A stretch of 64,000 nucleotides of DNA from Leptospira yanagawae serovar Saopaulo str. Sao Paulo = ATCC 700523 (GTDB lineage: Bacteria > Spirochaetota > Leptospiria > Leptospirales > Leptospiraceae): assembly GCF_000332475.2 (NCBI RefSeq), contig NZ_AOGX02000015.1, forward strand, positions 310,001 to 374,000, in the 5' to 3' direction. Made by a program: the position numbers and the translations under genes. Positions 1 through 8,620 of this stretch are shown here, piece by piece. Each line of letters opens with the position of its first letter. The first letter of the stretch is position 1. The notes below the pieces were generated by a model, which saw only the letters and a list, made by a program, of their open reading frames with translations, was not told the DNA's origin and did no database searches.

Positions 1-1239
1 AAAGATATTTTCAGCAGTGAGTGGGTTTGTGAATCTAAGTTCAAAAAATTCATCAAACCATGTTCGTGAGTAGGACAAAGTATTCCGAAAGGATTTTCCT
101 TTCCATATGTAACGAAATGCATCGGTGCGAAACATTCGATCGAGGCCAGTTGGTGGCCTTGGGTCTTCACCTCCCCTTTCAAAATCTGCCTGCGCTTTGG
201 TATAGGCTTGTCTATCTCGAGTTCCAAATGTCTGCACTGTGAGCCTATGGTCTGAGTTGATATCCCAAATCATTTTCCATTGGTAATCATGGTATTCGGC
301 ATACTTTGCATCTTCTGGAATCCCTTGTGGATAGGTTTGTAATAGAACTAGGTTTGGATAATTTTTACGACCAGAACTAATCATGGCAAGTCCTGGCAAA
401 AGCTTTGATTGGTTGTAAATATCAGATAAAAACAAATTGATATTGATGATGGTTTTGTTTTCATCTACACGGTCTGTACCTTCAATCGCAATGATCCCTC
501 CAGTCGCATAACCATATTTAGCTGGAAATGCTCCTGTATATACATCAAAGGATTTGATTAGGTTATTATTGAGGACAGATGATTGGTTTCCCAAATGAAA
601 TGGATACGGAAGAGGAAAACCATCAAAGTAATATTGGTTTTGTCTGGTTCCGCCTCCTCGTAAAGAAAGATCACCTCTTTCGCTATTCGAATAGGGATTT
701 CCTGTGATCAAATTTGTTCCAATATTTGTAAAGACAGATGGTAAAATCCCAACAGGTGCTCCAATCACAACTCCAGGAACAGTTTGTAAGGCTTTCAAGG
801 AATCACCTGAAACTCCTGGCAATCGTTTGATTTCTTCCTGGACAAGACCATAACGTGAAAGTGGAGTTTTGTCTCTTTCTCCACTCACAAAAATTCCCGC
901 AAGATTTGTATCAGAAATTGTAACAAGGATTACTTGGCCTTTGTATCTCACCTCCCGAAAGAGGGATTCCGTTTTGTCGGCCGTGGAGACTTTGATTTCA
1001 TAATACCCTGGTTCCGGAAACGTAAGTTTGGCGATCCCGTCTGCATTTGAAATTCCACTTGTCTTCCCTTTTTTGGAGATCACAACTGCATTGGCTATAG
1101 GTTTCCCTGTATTTGATTTTACAATTTGGAAAATGACTTCTAAATTCCCTTCTCCCCAAATTGGGTTTGTCCCCAAAAAGAAAGAGAAAATACAAATAGA
1201 AAAAAAAGTTAAGTAAAATCGAAATGAGACTTGTATCAT
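1..1239 (-). CDS. TonB-dependent outer-membrane receptor, N-terminal part (3' end outside window)
   Basis: 413 codons run off the left edge. The protein starts with a hydrophobic signal peptide (residues ~8-29), then a small carboxypeptidase-regulatory-like beta domain (~32-105), then a TonB plug containing LPGVSGD, LSLRGGG and YGYATGG, with the beginning of the barrel at the edge. It should import an unknown substrate across the outer membrane with TonB energy. Its ATG overlaps the TGA of the upstream TetR gene (ATGA), so the two are almost certainly co-transcribed and the receptor is under TetR control. The substrate cannot be told from the sequence; the linkage to a nitroreductase is only a hint. 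Family call sure, function broad. Confidence 0.88.
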   Translation of the reverse strand, partial: MIQVSFRFYLTFFSICIFSFFLGTNPIWGEGNLEVIFQIVKSNTGKPIANAVVISKKGKTSGISNADGIAKLTFPEPGYYEIKVSTADKTESLFREVRYKGQVILVTISDTNLAGIFVSGERDKTPLSRYGLVQEEIKRLPGVSGDSLKALQTVPGVVIGAPVGILPSVFTNIGTNLITGNPYSNSERGDLSLRGGGTRQNQYYFDGFPLPYPFHLGNQSSVLNNNLIKSFDVYTGAFPAKYGYATGGIIAIEGTDRVDENKTIININLFLSDIYNQSKLLPGLAMISSGRKNYPNLVLLQTYPQGIPEDAKYAEYHDYQWKMIWDINSDHRLTVQTFGTRDRQAYTKAQADFERGGEDPRPPTGLDRMFRTDAFRYIWKGKSFRNTLSYSRTWFDEFFELRFTNPLTAENIF

Positions 1240-1817
1240 TTTAAAGAAGGAATCAAAGTCTCAGCAATTTTGTACAATTCATCTAAAGATTTTTTGTCAT
1301 CTAAAAGGCGGTAACTTTGTAATACTCCTTCATACACAATGAACAACTGTTTAGCGAGAGATTGGCAATCTACATTTGGTTTTGTATAACCATTTTGGAT
1401 GGATTCTTTTAAAAAATCTGATAAACAATTGATCGTTTCATTTGCAATCCTTTCAATTTCAGATCGGATGTGTGTTTCCCCTGGATGGATTTGAGCACGA
1501 AAATTTGCCATTCCACATCCATACAATTGTGACATCCTTGCTTCCCTTGAGAGGATACGTACCCATGCTTTGATAAAATCCAATGGTTTAGGATTACGTT
1601 TCATTAAAGTTTTGAGAAGGTTTAAATTTTCATCGGAATAAAGTTTTAAAACTTCTTTTCCCAACTCTTCTTTGGAAGAAAAATGTTGGTACAAACTCGC
1701 CTTCACCGTTTTTGCTTCTTCTACAATTTGGTTTAATCCTGTCTCCGAATAACCTTGTTTTAAAAAAAGGTTACGGCTTACAGATAGGAGGCGAATTTTA
1801 GTCGGTTCCTTTTTCAT
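1236..1817 (-). CDS. TetR/AcrR-family transcriptional repressor
   Basis: 193-aa protein with a TetR-type N-terminal helix-turn-helix (residues ~5-55: LLSVSRNLFLKQGYSETGLNQIV, then KASLYQHFSSKEEL, the usual TetR recognition-helix region) and a divergent ligand-binding C-terminal half. The ATG at 1817 was chosen because homology begins right there. An upstream in-frame ATG at 1880 adds 21 atypical residues and has no ribosome-binding site. The gene overlaps the downstream receptor by 4 nt. It faces the nitroreductase across a perfect 9-bp inverted repeat at 1936-1957, so it probably represses itself, the receptor and the nitroreductase. The inducer is unknown. Confidence 0.9.
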   Translation of the reverse strand: MKKEPTKIRLLSVSRNLFLKQGYSETGLNQIVEEAKTVKASLYQHFSSKEELGKEVLKLYSDENLNLLKTLMKRNPKPLDFIKAWVRILSREARMSQLYGCGMANFRAQIHPGETHIRSEIERIANETINCLSDFLKESIQNGYTKPNVDCQSLAKQLFIVYEGVLQSYRLLDDKKSLDELYKIAETLIPSLK

Positions 1818-1861
1818 TTCTGTCCCAGGTTGCGAAAAAAGAAAATCCAAGCAAGAATTAC

Positions 1862-1877
1862 ACCAACTGGTCTGTAT
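1862..1877. promoter_or_regulatory. second, degenerate TetR operator half
   Basis: ACCAACTGGTCTGTAT matches 14 of 16 positions of the right part of the perfect operator at 1942-1957 (ACCGACTGGTATGTAT), in the same orientation. Its left arm is poorly conserved. It lies between the repressor start and the main operator, so it could be an auxiliary binding site. Confidence 0.4.
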
Positions 1878-1935
1878 CATTTTTTTACAAAATACTTTTG
1901 TTTCTTCTATCCAAATGGGAAAAAAGTTCTTGCAA

Positions 1936-1957
1936 ATACATACCGACTGGTATGTAT
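1936..1957. promoter_or_regulatory. TetR-family operator, perfect inverted repeat
   Basis: ATACATACC - GACT - GGTATGTAT is a 9-bp perfect inverted repeat with a 4-bp spacer in the divergent region between the TetR gene and the nitroreductase, 19 bp before the nitroreductase ATG. Size, symmetry and position are typical of TetR-family operators that shut off both divergent promoters. Confidence 0.8.
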
Positions 1958-1975
1958 GTTTTCCAGGGGTGAACG

Positions 1976-2668
1976 ATGAACCAAGAACTAATTTCCATCC
2001 ATGAAGTAGCAAAATCCGTGACTGAGGCGATCGACACACGCCATAGCATTCGCGAATATGAAGAGACACCCATTCCGGAAGATGTATTGAATCGTATCTT
2101 TTCCAAGGCACTCAGAAGCCCGAGTTGGAAGAACTCGCAACCTTGGAAGGTCCACATTGTCAGTGGAGAAAAACGATTGGAACTTGCAGAATCTCTTACC
2201 AATGCCGCAAAAACTTCCAACCCGATTCCGGAAACCAATTGGCCGGAATCCTATCCGAGTGATGCCAAAAAACGAATGTTTGATTTGGGTATGAAAATTT
2301 ATGGAGTGGCAGGGATCGACCGAAAAGACAAAGATGCGCGAGACCAGTTTATGCTACGTAATTTTAGTTTTTTTGGGGCTCCTACTGCAGTTTTCATCAC
2401 GTCAAAATTTGATCTCAATTTTTTTGTGGGAATTGATCTTGGGTGTTTTTTACAATCGGTTTTACTTTTAGCAAGAGAAGAAGGACTCGGTACTTGTCCA
2501 CAAGCAGCACTTGGTGCATTTCCAGACGTTGTACGAAGTGCACTCAACCTTCCTAAAGAAGAAAAAGTGATTATGGGACTGAGTATCGGTTATCCGAAAG
2601 CAAGTTCCGACCTAAATCGATACCACACTCCAAGGGAAGAAGCTACAGATTTAATTCGATTCTATTAA
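1976..2668 (+). CDS. nitroreductase-family FMN oxidoreductase
   Basis: 230-aa nitroreductase-fold protein. The N-terminal motif RHSIREYEETPIP and the following RSPSWKNSQPWK segment (FMN-contacting Arg/Ser region) are typical, as is the C-terminal GLGTCPQAALGAFPDVVR region and the closing IGYPK. Such enzymes reduce nitro-aromatics, quinones or enones with NAD(P)H and FMN. An AGGGGTGA ribosome-binding site precedes the ATG. The divergent TetR gene and the operator in between suggest induction by a xenobiotic or electrophile. Substrate unknown. Confidence 0.9.
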   Translation: MNQELISIHEVAKSVTEAIDTRHSIREYEETPIPEDVLNRIFSKALRSPSWKNSQPWKVHIVSGEKRLELAESLTNAAKTSNPIPETNWPESYPSDAKKRMFDLGMKIYGVAGIDRKDKDARDQFMLRNFSFFGAPTAVFITSKFDLNFFVGIDLGCFLQSVLLLAREEGLGTCPQAALGAFPDVVRSALNLPKEEKVIMGLSIGYPKASSDLNRYHTPREEATDLIRFY

Positions 2669-2733
2669 AAAATCATTTCTGATTTGGAAACTTTGGTATA
2701 AGATACTCCCACCGATCCAAAGGTTAGGTAACT

Positions 2734-3336
2734 ATGTACGACAAAGAATTCTGGAACGAGCGTTATGCGAATGAAGAGTATGTGTATGGGAAAGATCCAA
2801 ATGAGTTTTTACATTCACGCCTTCCCAATTTAAAAAAAGGAAGGATCCTATTCCCTTGCGAAGGAGAAGGTAGGAATGCTGTATTTGCAGCAGGGCTTGG
2901 ATGGGATGTGTTTGCATTTGATCAGTCAGAGTCAGGTTGGCAAAAAGCCCTGCAATTGGCCAAGGAAAAAAATATAAGTATTCATTATGAAATTTCAGAT
3001 GTTTTGGGTTACCCTTTTGCTCCAGAACAAATGGATATGGTGGCACTTATCTTTTGTCATTTCCATAAATCCATTCGAACTACTGTTCACCGCAATTGTG
3101 TTCGCACGTTAAAACCAGGTGGCCTTTTGTTACTGGAGGCCTTTTCTCCGGACCAGTTGCAGTACAGTTCCGGTGGCCCAAAAGATCCTGATATGTTATG
3201 CCATCTAAAAGACTTACGGATGGACTTCGCCGAAATGAATGTAGAGTATGAAGAAGCCTTGGAAATAGAGCTCAATGAGAGTCCATTTCACCGAGGTAAG
3301 GCAGCAATCGTTCGTTTGGTGTTACGAAAGATCTGA
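2734..3336 (+). CDS. TehB-like class I SAM-dependent methyltransferase
   Basis: 200-aa protein starting with the hallmark WNERY...YVYGKDPNEFL of the TehB/thiopurine-methyltransferase-like group, followed by motif I (LFPCEGEGRNAVFAAGLG), motif II acidic end (VFAFDQSE) and the post-II segment around ALIFCHFH. A Rossmann-fold methyltransferase of about the usual length. TehB relatives methylate tellurite or small electrophilic compounds; the substrate here is unknown. AAGGTTAGG precedes the ATG. It follows the nitroreductase by 65 bp on the same strand, so the two could share a transcript and a detoxification role, which is an inference. Confidence 0.85.
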   Translation: MYDKEFWNERYANEEYVYGKDPNEFLHSRLPNLKKGRILFPCEGEGRNAVFAAGLGWDVFAFDQSESGWQKALQLAKEKNISIHYEISDVLGYPFAPEQMDMVALIFCHFHKSIRTTVHRNCVRTLKPGGLLLLEAFSPDQLQYSSGGPKDPDMLCHLKDLRMDFAEMNVEYEEALEIELNESPFHRGKAAIVRLVLRKI

Positions 3337-3417
3337 AGTATAGTAGGAAATGTAATTTAGGTGAAAGAATGGAATCTCTTTCTCGATAACATAACAGTGT
3401 GAATGCGTAAGACTGGG

Positions 3418-3909
3418 TTACAAGGAATTTAGGTATTTGAGGATTCCATCTTCCCCCCGCTCTTCTGCCAGATCCGTGATGCTCACACCACCAACTGTTT
3501 TTGCTTTGGTCTCGGCACCTGCCTTTACGAGAAGTTTGACAAGTTCTAAATTGCCACGATACACTGCACGGTACAAAGCAGTTTCTCCCATTGTGTTTCG
3601 AAGGTTAACGTTTGCTCCTTTTTGGAGTAGGAATTTTGTGAGTTCAATTTCTTCTTCATCCACAGCTTTGATGAGCGAGGAATTTCCTAGGGAGTCCTTC
3701 GCATTGACCGATACTCCTTGTGCCAAAAGGGATTTTACTGTTTCTAAATCCGCCTTGTCCACTGCTTGGAAGAGACGTAATTCCAAACTGGGAGGTGTTT
3801 TAACGACTGTTTCATCCTCTGCACACCCATATCCTAACCAAGTGGTCAGAAAAATGATGACAAAAGGAATTAATTTTTTGAAAAATCGGCTAGATAAGAA
3901 AGGCAACAT
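3418..3909 (-). CDS. ankyrin-repeat lipoprotein
   Basis: 163-aa protein with a lipoprotein signal (hydrophobic stretch ending LGYGC, Cys at ~29), a short charged linker and three to four ankyrin repeats from ~43 onward (for example DKADLETVKSLLAQGVSVNA, then EEIELTKFLLQKGANVN, then RGNLELVKLLVKAGAETKA). Probably a periplasmic protein-binding lipoprotein; the partner is unknown. Divergent from the SPFH gene with only 24 bp between the start codons, so the promoters must overlap. Confidence 0.85.
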   Translation of the reverse strand: MLPFLSSRFFKKLIPFVIIFLTTWLGYGCAEDETVVKTPPSLELRLFQAVDKADLETVKSLLAQGVSVNAKDSLGNSSLIKAVDEEEIELTKFLLQKGANVNLRNTMGETALYRAVYRGNLELVKLLVKAGAETKAKTVGGVSITDLAEERGEDGILKYLNSL

Positions 3910-3933
3910 CAGATTTAGTCTAATAGTTTAACT

Positions 3934-4761
3934 ATGAAACGTCGATCCATTTTTCAAACCAGTTTCCAGTTCGTTCCCGTTTTGTTATTCGGGGTTTTGT
4001 CTATCTCTTGTATTTCCATCATCAATCCAGGGGAAGTAGGACTGATGTGGCGTCCCTATAGTACAGGCCTAAGCCAAAAACCTTTGGAATCTCGGGTACA
4101 AACCTACATGCCATGGAACAGTGTATACATTTACTCAATCCAATGGAGTAGTTTCCAAGAAAAAGTAGAAGTGTTAACTCGAGATGATTTGACCATTACC
4201 GTGACCGCTGACATCATCATCCGACCCATCCAAAATGAAATTTATGAACTTGAGATGGAGATCGGTAGGGACTATTATGAAAAGGTTGTAAAACCACAAT
4301 TCCGAACCGCCATTCGAAATATCCTTTCAGCCTATAATATGGTATCGATTTCAAAAGAAACACCTAACGTATCTGCTCAAATCAAAAAATCACTAACCGA
4401 AAAACTTAGAGATAAACATATAGAAATAGATGATGTGATTGTGGATGATGTGGAATACAGTCCTTCGATCTTAAAAGCGATTGAAAGCAAACTCACCAAA
4501 CAACAAGAACAAGAGCAGATGAAATTTGAGATCAACATTGCAAAACGTGATGCTGAAATCCAACAGATTTCCGCGGAAGGAAAAGCGAAAGCAGCGTTGA
4601 TCGAAGCAGAAGCACAAGCAAAAGCACAAAAAATGATTTCCGATTCGCTTACACCAAAATACATCCAACTGAAAGCAATGGAAAATCCTAATAATAAATT
4701 GATATTTGTTCCCAATGGCAAGGATGGATTGCCTATCATTGTGAACACAGATAACAAATGA
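3934..4761 (+). CDS. SPFH/prohibitin-domain lipoprotein
   Basis: 275-aa protein with a signal sequence ending LSISC (lipobox, Cys ~26), immediately followed by INPGEVGLMWRPYS, the start of an SPFH/band-7 domain (~28-190), then a charged coiled coil rich in Glu, Lys and Ala (~185-245). This layout matches prohibitin/HflK-like scaffold proteins, which form large membrane-associated rings. Having a lipobox instead of a transmembrane anchor is less usual. A structured inverted repeat (4801-4856) follows the gene. Exact role unknown. Confidence 0.85.
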   Translation: MKRRSIFQTSFQFVPVLLFGVLSISCISIINPGEVGLMWRPYSTGLSQKPLESRVQTYMPWNSVYIYSIQWSSFQEKVEVLTRDDLTITVTADIIIRPIQNEIYELEMEIGRDYYEKVVKPQFRTAIRNILSAYNMVSISKETPNVSAQIKKSLTEKLRDKHIEIDDVIVDDVEYSPSILKAIESKLTKQQEQEQMKFEINIAKRDAEIQQISAEGKAKAALIEAEAQAKAQKMISDSLTPKYIQLKAMENPNNKLIFVPNGKDGLPIIVNTDNK

Positions 4762-4800
4762 TCGGAGATGATAAAAAACTGATTTTTGTTCGATGGTAAA

Positions 4801-4856
4801 ATCATAGGGAACCACAAGCATTGGTTTTAATGGAACCAACTTGTGGGTCTTATGAT
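4801..4856 (+). other. nested inverted repeat, possible SPFH terminator or structured RNA
   Basis: Three nested arms are visible: ATCATA/TATGAT outside, CCACAAG/CTTGTGG in the middle and TTGGTT/AACCAA inside, around a 7-nt loop (TTAATGG). It starts 40 bp after the SPFH stop codon. There is no clear T-run after it, so it is not a textbook terminator. Confidence 0.5.
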
Positions 4857-5472
4857 CCAAGGGCTGCAATTTACTGATCTCACTAGGAAGAGCAACCAAA
4901 TACCAAAATTGTTAGGTAACCACTTTTTTGGTCTGATTTAATATCCTTGAAACAAAACTTAAGTTAAATTTAAAAATGTTTTTGTGAATAGCAGTAGGTA
5001 TACCAGTAGTACAAATAAGAATCCCACCAAACAACCGATCGAAATCATTGAATTTTTCAAATTTAGCATCATCATTTTCCTCATAGACCAATAACAAGAA
5101 TTAACTGATAAATCCTATTCAGGTTTTCCTATCACATTTTTCTTCAAACCACTCGTCAATTGATTTTATTTGAATCTGCTCTTTGCCACATCCAATTAGA
5201 ATTTACTAATATTGATTGTAGTTTAACAAAGATTTGCCTTAGATTTGTTAGGATCGATAGCTATTTGATGGATACAATCTGTTCGGTTAGGGATTTCGAT
5301 GATGGTCTTAAGAGAAACGAGGGAGAGAATCAATCGATTGTTTTTGCATACAGAAGTCGAGAATTTTATAAAAGAAGGGAAGATCCCTTATGAGAGGAGG
5401 ATTGGTAGGAGATAAGTGAGGCATTGGATTGGAAGTGAAGAGAGGAAATTTTGTATATAGACGTGAGAGAAA

Positions 5473-5500
5473 TTCTAACCCCACTGAAATGGGGTTAGAA
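5473..5500 (-). terminator. hairpin terminator of the 995-aa TonB receptor gene
   Basis: Perfect 11-bp stem TTCTAACCCCA / TGGGGTTAGAA with a 6-nt loop, 15 bp after the receptor stop codon on the minus strand and followed there by a pyrimidine-rich TTTCTCTC. Confidence 0.8.
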
Positions 5501-5514
5501 ATAGAAATTGAGAG

Positions 5515-8502
5515 TTAGAATTTGTAACTAGCTGACATCGAAAAGGAAACTCCTTCTCTGTAAGAACGGAATAATCGTTCTTCATTTAAGAGTTCATCTT
5601 TGACGTAGATTCGGAATCTTTGGTCAGTGACGTTTTTCGCGGCAAACTTAAAGTCTAACTTTTCATCCATTCTATGTGAGAACACGATATCGGTTAGACC
5701 AACACCTCTTTCATATGCATCGGGTGTTCCGTTAGCTCCTACGATGAAAATCCTGTCTCCAAAATAGTTATAATACAATCCAATCGTTGTTGTTTTTAAT
5801 TTATTGAGATACACATCAAATTTTAAATTGGCTACAAAGTCAGATTGACCTTGTAGAGGACGGCTAAGATTTGTAGGATCATAACTTATTGTTCGATCAT
5901 TAATATCAAGAAGACCTGCACGACTGATCGTAAATTGTTCCCATGAAATTACATTTACGAGGGATTTAATGAAGAAGAAATTTGTTTCAAACCGAAATCG
6001 ATCGAAAAATTCTCTTCTAAAATCAAATTCAACTCCGCGTATAGTAGCTCTACTTGCATTCGCATACGTAAAGAACGGCGAAATCTGACCAGCAACTGGT
6101 TGTCCAATCAACTCAATGGGATTTGACATTTCTTTTAAGAAAACTCCAGCACCTATGTAATTTGCTCCACCCATAAAGTATTCATAACGAAAATCATAGT
6201 TGTGAATATAAGTTCGTTTTAATTCCGGATTTCCCCGAATTCTATCGCCACCATAATAAGGTGTAAAAGCAAATGGCGACATTTCTCTAAAATCTGGTCT
6301 CGTTAGTGTCTGAGTATAACCGAATCTTAAATTCTGATCTTGTAAAAACTCATATACAAAGTTAACACTCGGAAGAACATCACGCGTTCGAATGACTCCA
6401 ACACCATTATTATCTGCGGGGCAAATTTTACTGTTGATTAGTGCAATACGTTCATACCCGCTATCGAAATCACAGCCATATCCTGGTCTTCTTACGTCAA
6501 ACTGTTCCTTTAATACAAACGTTTTTACTTTTTGAAATGAATCCTCATAGCGAGCTCCACCAACAAACCGTAATTTTGGTATCAATGGCATGTCAACTTG
6601 ACCAAAATAACTATGAAGTTTTTGATAAGCATCATAAGCATTTGGTTCCACTTGGCGTTCGGAAAAAGTTTTATTGGTCAAACCTGCAGAATTAGTTCTA
6701 AGGTATTCAAATGGATTGTATACAATTTCACCAGGTACTAAATACAAATCACTACGAGTTTCACCAACATTTGATTTGGAACCAAATTCTCGGAATGTAA
6801 AACTTTTGAAACGGTCCAAAGCACTTCCACCAAACTTTGCTGTTGATTTCAATCCATTCCATTGGTCGAATGGAATTTCATAAGAAGCACTCGCACTCCT
6901 CACTGTATCATTTGAAGCTGAATAGAATCTGGTTCCATCTGGGTTGTTTCCCAAACGAGTAGGAAGTGTATTGATTGAAGAGCCTTGCGTTCTTCTCCAA
7001 ACTTGTTGTGTTAAATTTGGTTCATCTCTGTTTGCTTCACCATAATTAACTTGCCAATCTACAACGTGTGGTCTCGATAGACTTCCTAAATTTAGAGAAT
7101 GTTTTCCACCGAATGATGAATTAAAAAGTTGTCTACTTACAAAATCATTTGTTAGTGAAAAGAATTCAAAGTTATCTATGTTGTTTTGTCCTCTAGTATC
7201 GCGAACTGATTTTTCAGATGAGATAGAATAAAAATTCTTTAAAAATAGTTGCTGTCCCGCTTTTGGTTCATAAGAAAGATTTAAGTTATTTCCAAACAGT
7301 CTTTCCTCCAAATAGATATCGGAATCTTGGTTTTGGAGTGGATTAACAGTTGTTGTACCTTTAAAAGTCAAATCTACAGGGTTATATGGTATATAACGGA
7401 CATCCTTTTGTCTTTTGAATCGATAGTCAACAGAATGAGTTGTTCCATAAATAATTCCAAGTCGCTGGCCTGACTCAGTTAGTTTAAAAGTTTTTCCGAT
7501 CGTGAAGTTAAAATTTTTATCGTAGGGAGCTTTTGTTTGGTCAGGAGTCCATTGGGACGGAAATGTTAGCGCACTTAAATTTACAAACCTCCCATCAAAT
7601 CCGCCAAATCGACTCCCTGGTTCAATTGGCAAATAATTTGGAATTCCATTCACTAAATCGGGCAATTTTTGATCTTCGGTTGGTCTTCCGAAAAAATCAC
7701 CACCTTTAAACGTTAACCATTTATTTCGAGTGGTATTCGCATTATATCCAATGCCTAATCCAAACGTCATGATAAAATCATCTGGGTATTCTTTTGTTTC
7801 AATTTTAACAAGTCCACCTGAGAATTCTGCTGATTCTTCCGGTACAAATGTTTTTATGATTCGAATATTTTTGATTAGTGAGGCAGGAAATAAATCCAAC
7901 GGAACCACTCGCTTATCTGGTTCTGTTGATGGAATGTAAGCATCATTTAAATACGTTGATGAATAGCGTTCCCCTAAACCTCGAACAAACACATACTTTC
8001 CACCAATTAAAGTAATTCCTGTGACTCGCCTTACAACTTCACCAGCAGATGAATCTGGTGATTTTTTAATCGACTCAGCTCCGATCGAATCCGAAACTGA
8101 TGCCGCTTTTTTCTGGAGTTGCAATAATGCTGCATCCGATTCATTAACCGCACGATCCTTTACTTCAACTGTTTGCAAGACTTGCGAACCAAATGTAACA
8201 TTCATTTGGCTTTGTTTGCCTGCGGAAACAACTATCGTTCTATTTTGGGGACCATAACCATACATTTGGTATTCTACTTGGTAAGTCCCTGGTGGTAGTT
8301 CTAAGTTGTATTTCCCATCAAAATCAGTCTTAGCAAACTTTTTTTCGGAGCGTACCACTATCGTGGCGCCAAAAACGGGTTCTCCGTTTTCTGAATCTAT
8401 GATTGTTCCTCGAATGGATCCACTTGCTTGTGAAAAAACCAATGTGGGGAATGAGAGTAAAACAGTAATAATACCTAGTTTTATGGAATGTGAAAGTTTC
8501 AT
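5515..8502 (-). CDS. TonB-dependent receptor with carboxypeptidase-regulatory-like N-terminal domain
   Basis: 995-aa outer-membrane receptor: signal peptide 1-24 (ending VFSQA), a carboxypeptidase-regulatory-like beta-sandwich (~27-110, SGSIRGTIIDSENGEPV... FDGKYNLELPPGTY), a plug (~128-245, with SAGEVVRRVTGITL, VRGLGERYSSTYLND and EFSGGLVKIET), then a long beta-barrel ending in an aromatic residue (SASYKF), the usual outer-membrane assembly signal. This domain order recurs in receptors for complex ligands; the ligand here is unknown. It is the last gene after a 606-aa beta-helix lipoprotein and a 191-aa lipoprotein on the same strand. A short hairpin (8505-8523) covers its ribosome-binding site. 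Confidence 0.93.
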   Translation of the reverse strand: MKLSHSIKLGIITVLLSFPTLVFSQASGSIRGTIIDSENGEPVFGATIVVRSEKKFAKTDFDGKYNLELPPGTYQVEYQMYGYGPQNRTIVVSAGKQSQMNVTFGSQVLQTVEVKDRAVNESDAALLQLQKKAASVSDSIGAESIKKSPDSSAGEVVRRVTGITLIGGKYVFVRGLGERYSSTYLNDAYIPSTEPDKRVVPLDLFPASLIKNIRIIKTFVPEESAEFSGGLVKIETKEYPDDFIMTFGLGIGYNANTTRNKWLTFKGGDFFGRPTEDQKLPDLVNGIPNYLPIEPGSRFGGFDGRFVNLSALTFPSQWTPDQTKAPYDKNFNFTIGKTFKLTESGQRLGIIYGTTHSVDYRFKRQKDVRYIPYNPVDLTFKGTTTVNPLQNQDSDIYLEERLFGNNLNLSYEPKAGQQLFLKNFYSISSEKSVRDTRGQNNIDNFEFFSLTNDFVSRQLFNSSFGGKHSLNLGSLSRPHVVDWQVNYGEANRDEPNLTQQVWRRTQGSSINTLPTRLGNNPDGTRFYSASNDTVRSASASYEIPFDQWNGLKSTAKFGGSALDRFKSFTFREFGSKSNVGETRSDLYLVPGEIVYNPFEYLRTNSAGLTNKTFSERQVEPNAYDAYQKLHSYFGQVDMPLIPKLRFVGGARYEDSFQKVKTFVLKEQFDVRRPGYGCDFDSGYERIALINSKICPADNNGVGVIRTRDVLPSVNFVYEFLQDQNLRFGYTQTLTRPDFREMSPFAFTPYYGGDRIRGNPELKRTYIHNYDFRYEYFMGGANYIGAGVFLKEMSNPIELIGQPVAGQISPFFTYANASRATIRGVEFDFRREFFDRFRFETNFFFIKSLVNVISWEQFTISRAGLLDINDRTISYDPTNLSRPLQGQSDFVANLKFDVYLNKLKTTTIGLYYNYFGDRIFIVGANGTPDAYERGVGLTDIVFSHRMDEKLDFKFAAKNVTDQRFRIYVKDELLNEERLFRSYREGVSFSMSASYKF

Positions 8503-8504
8503 AA

Positions 8505-8523
8505 CTTGCCTGTTATCGGCAAG
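8505..8523 (-). promoter_or_regulatory. small hairpin over the receptor ribosome-binding site
   Basis: In the mRNA sense CTTGCC and GGCAAG form a 6-bp stem with a 7-nt loop ending 2 nt before the receptor ATG. The AGG of the presumed ribosome-binding site is inside the right arm. This could mask translation initiation. Confidence 0.35.
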
Positions 8524-8578
8524 CTTTTCAATGAAAGATCTAAGGTAAACGAAAAGGACTTTGAGTTACGTTACGTTC

Positions 8579-8620
8579 CCATGAATCATTTGTTACAAAT
8601 GTGTTACAAATGATTCATGG
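8579..8620 (-). terminator. long hairpin overlapping the stop codon of the 191-aa lipoprotein gene
   Basis: A perfect 15-bp stem, CCATGAATCATTTGT pairing with ACAAATGATTCATGG around a 12-nt loop. The TGA stop of the lipoprotein gene (8615-8617) lies inside one arm. There is no T-run, so it may act as an mRNA 3'-end stabiliser or a weak terminator rather than a strong one. Confidence 0.55.

Larger units (their letters stand above)
4762..5514. other. gene-poor intergenic region
   Basis: About 750 bp between the SPFH gene and the receptor terminator. Short open frames exist on both strands (for example 4912-5097 minus and 5160-5393 plus), but they lack a convincing ribosome-binding site, domain or protein-like composition. 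The only clear structures are the nested hairpin at 4801-4856 and the terminator at 5473-5500. No tRNA-like cloverleaf was recognised. Confidence 0.6.

Noticed and set aside
4912..5393. Two short open frames (4912-5097 minus, 5160-5393 plus)
   Set aside because: No ribosome-binding site, no domain, atypical amino-acid mix, and they lie in a gene-poor A+T-rich gap.
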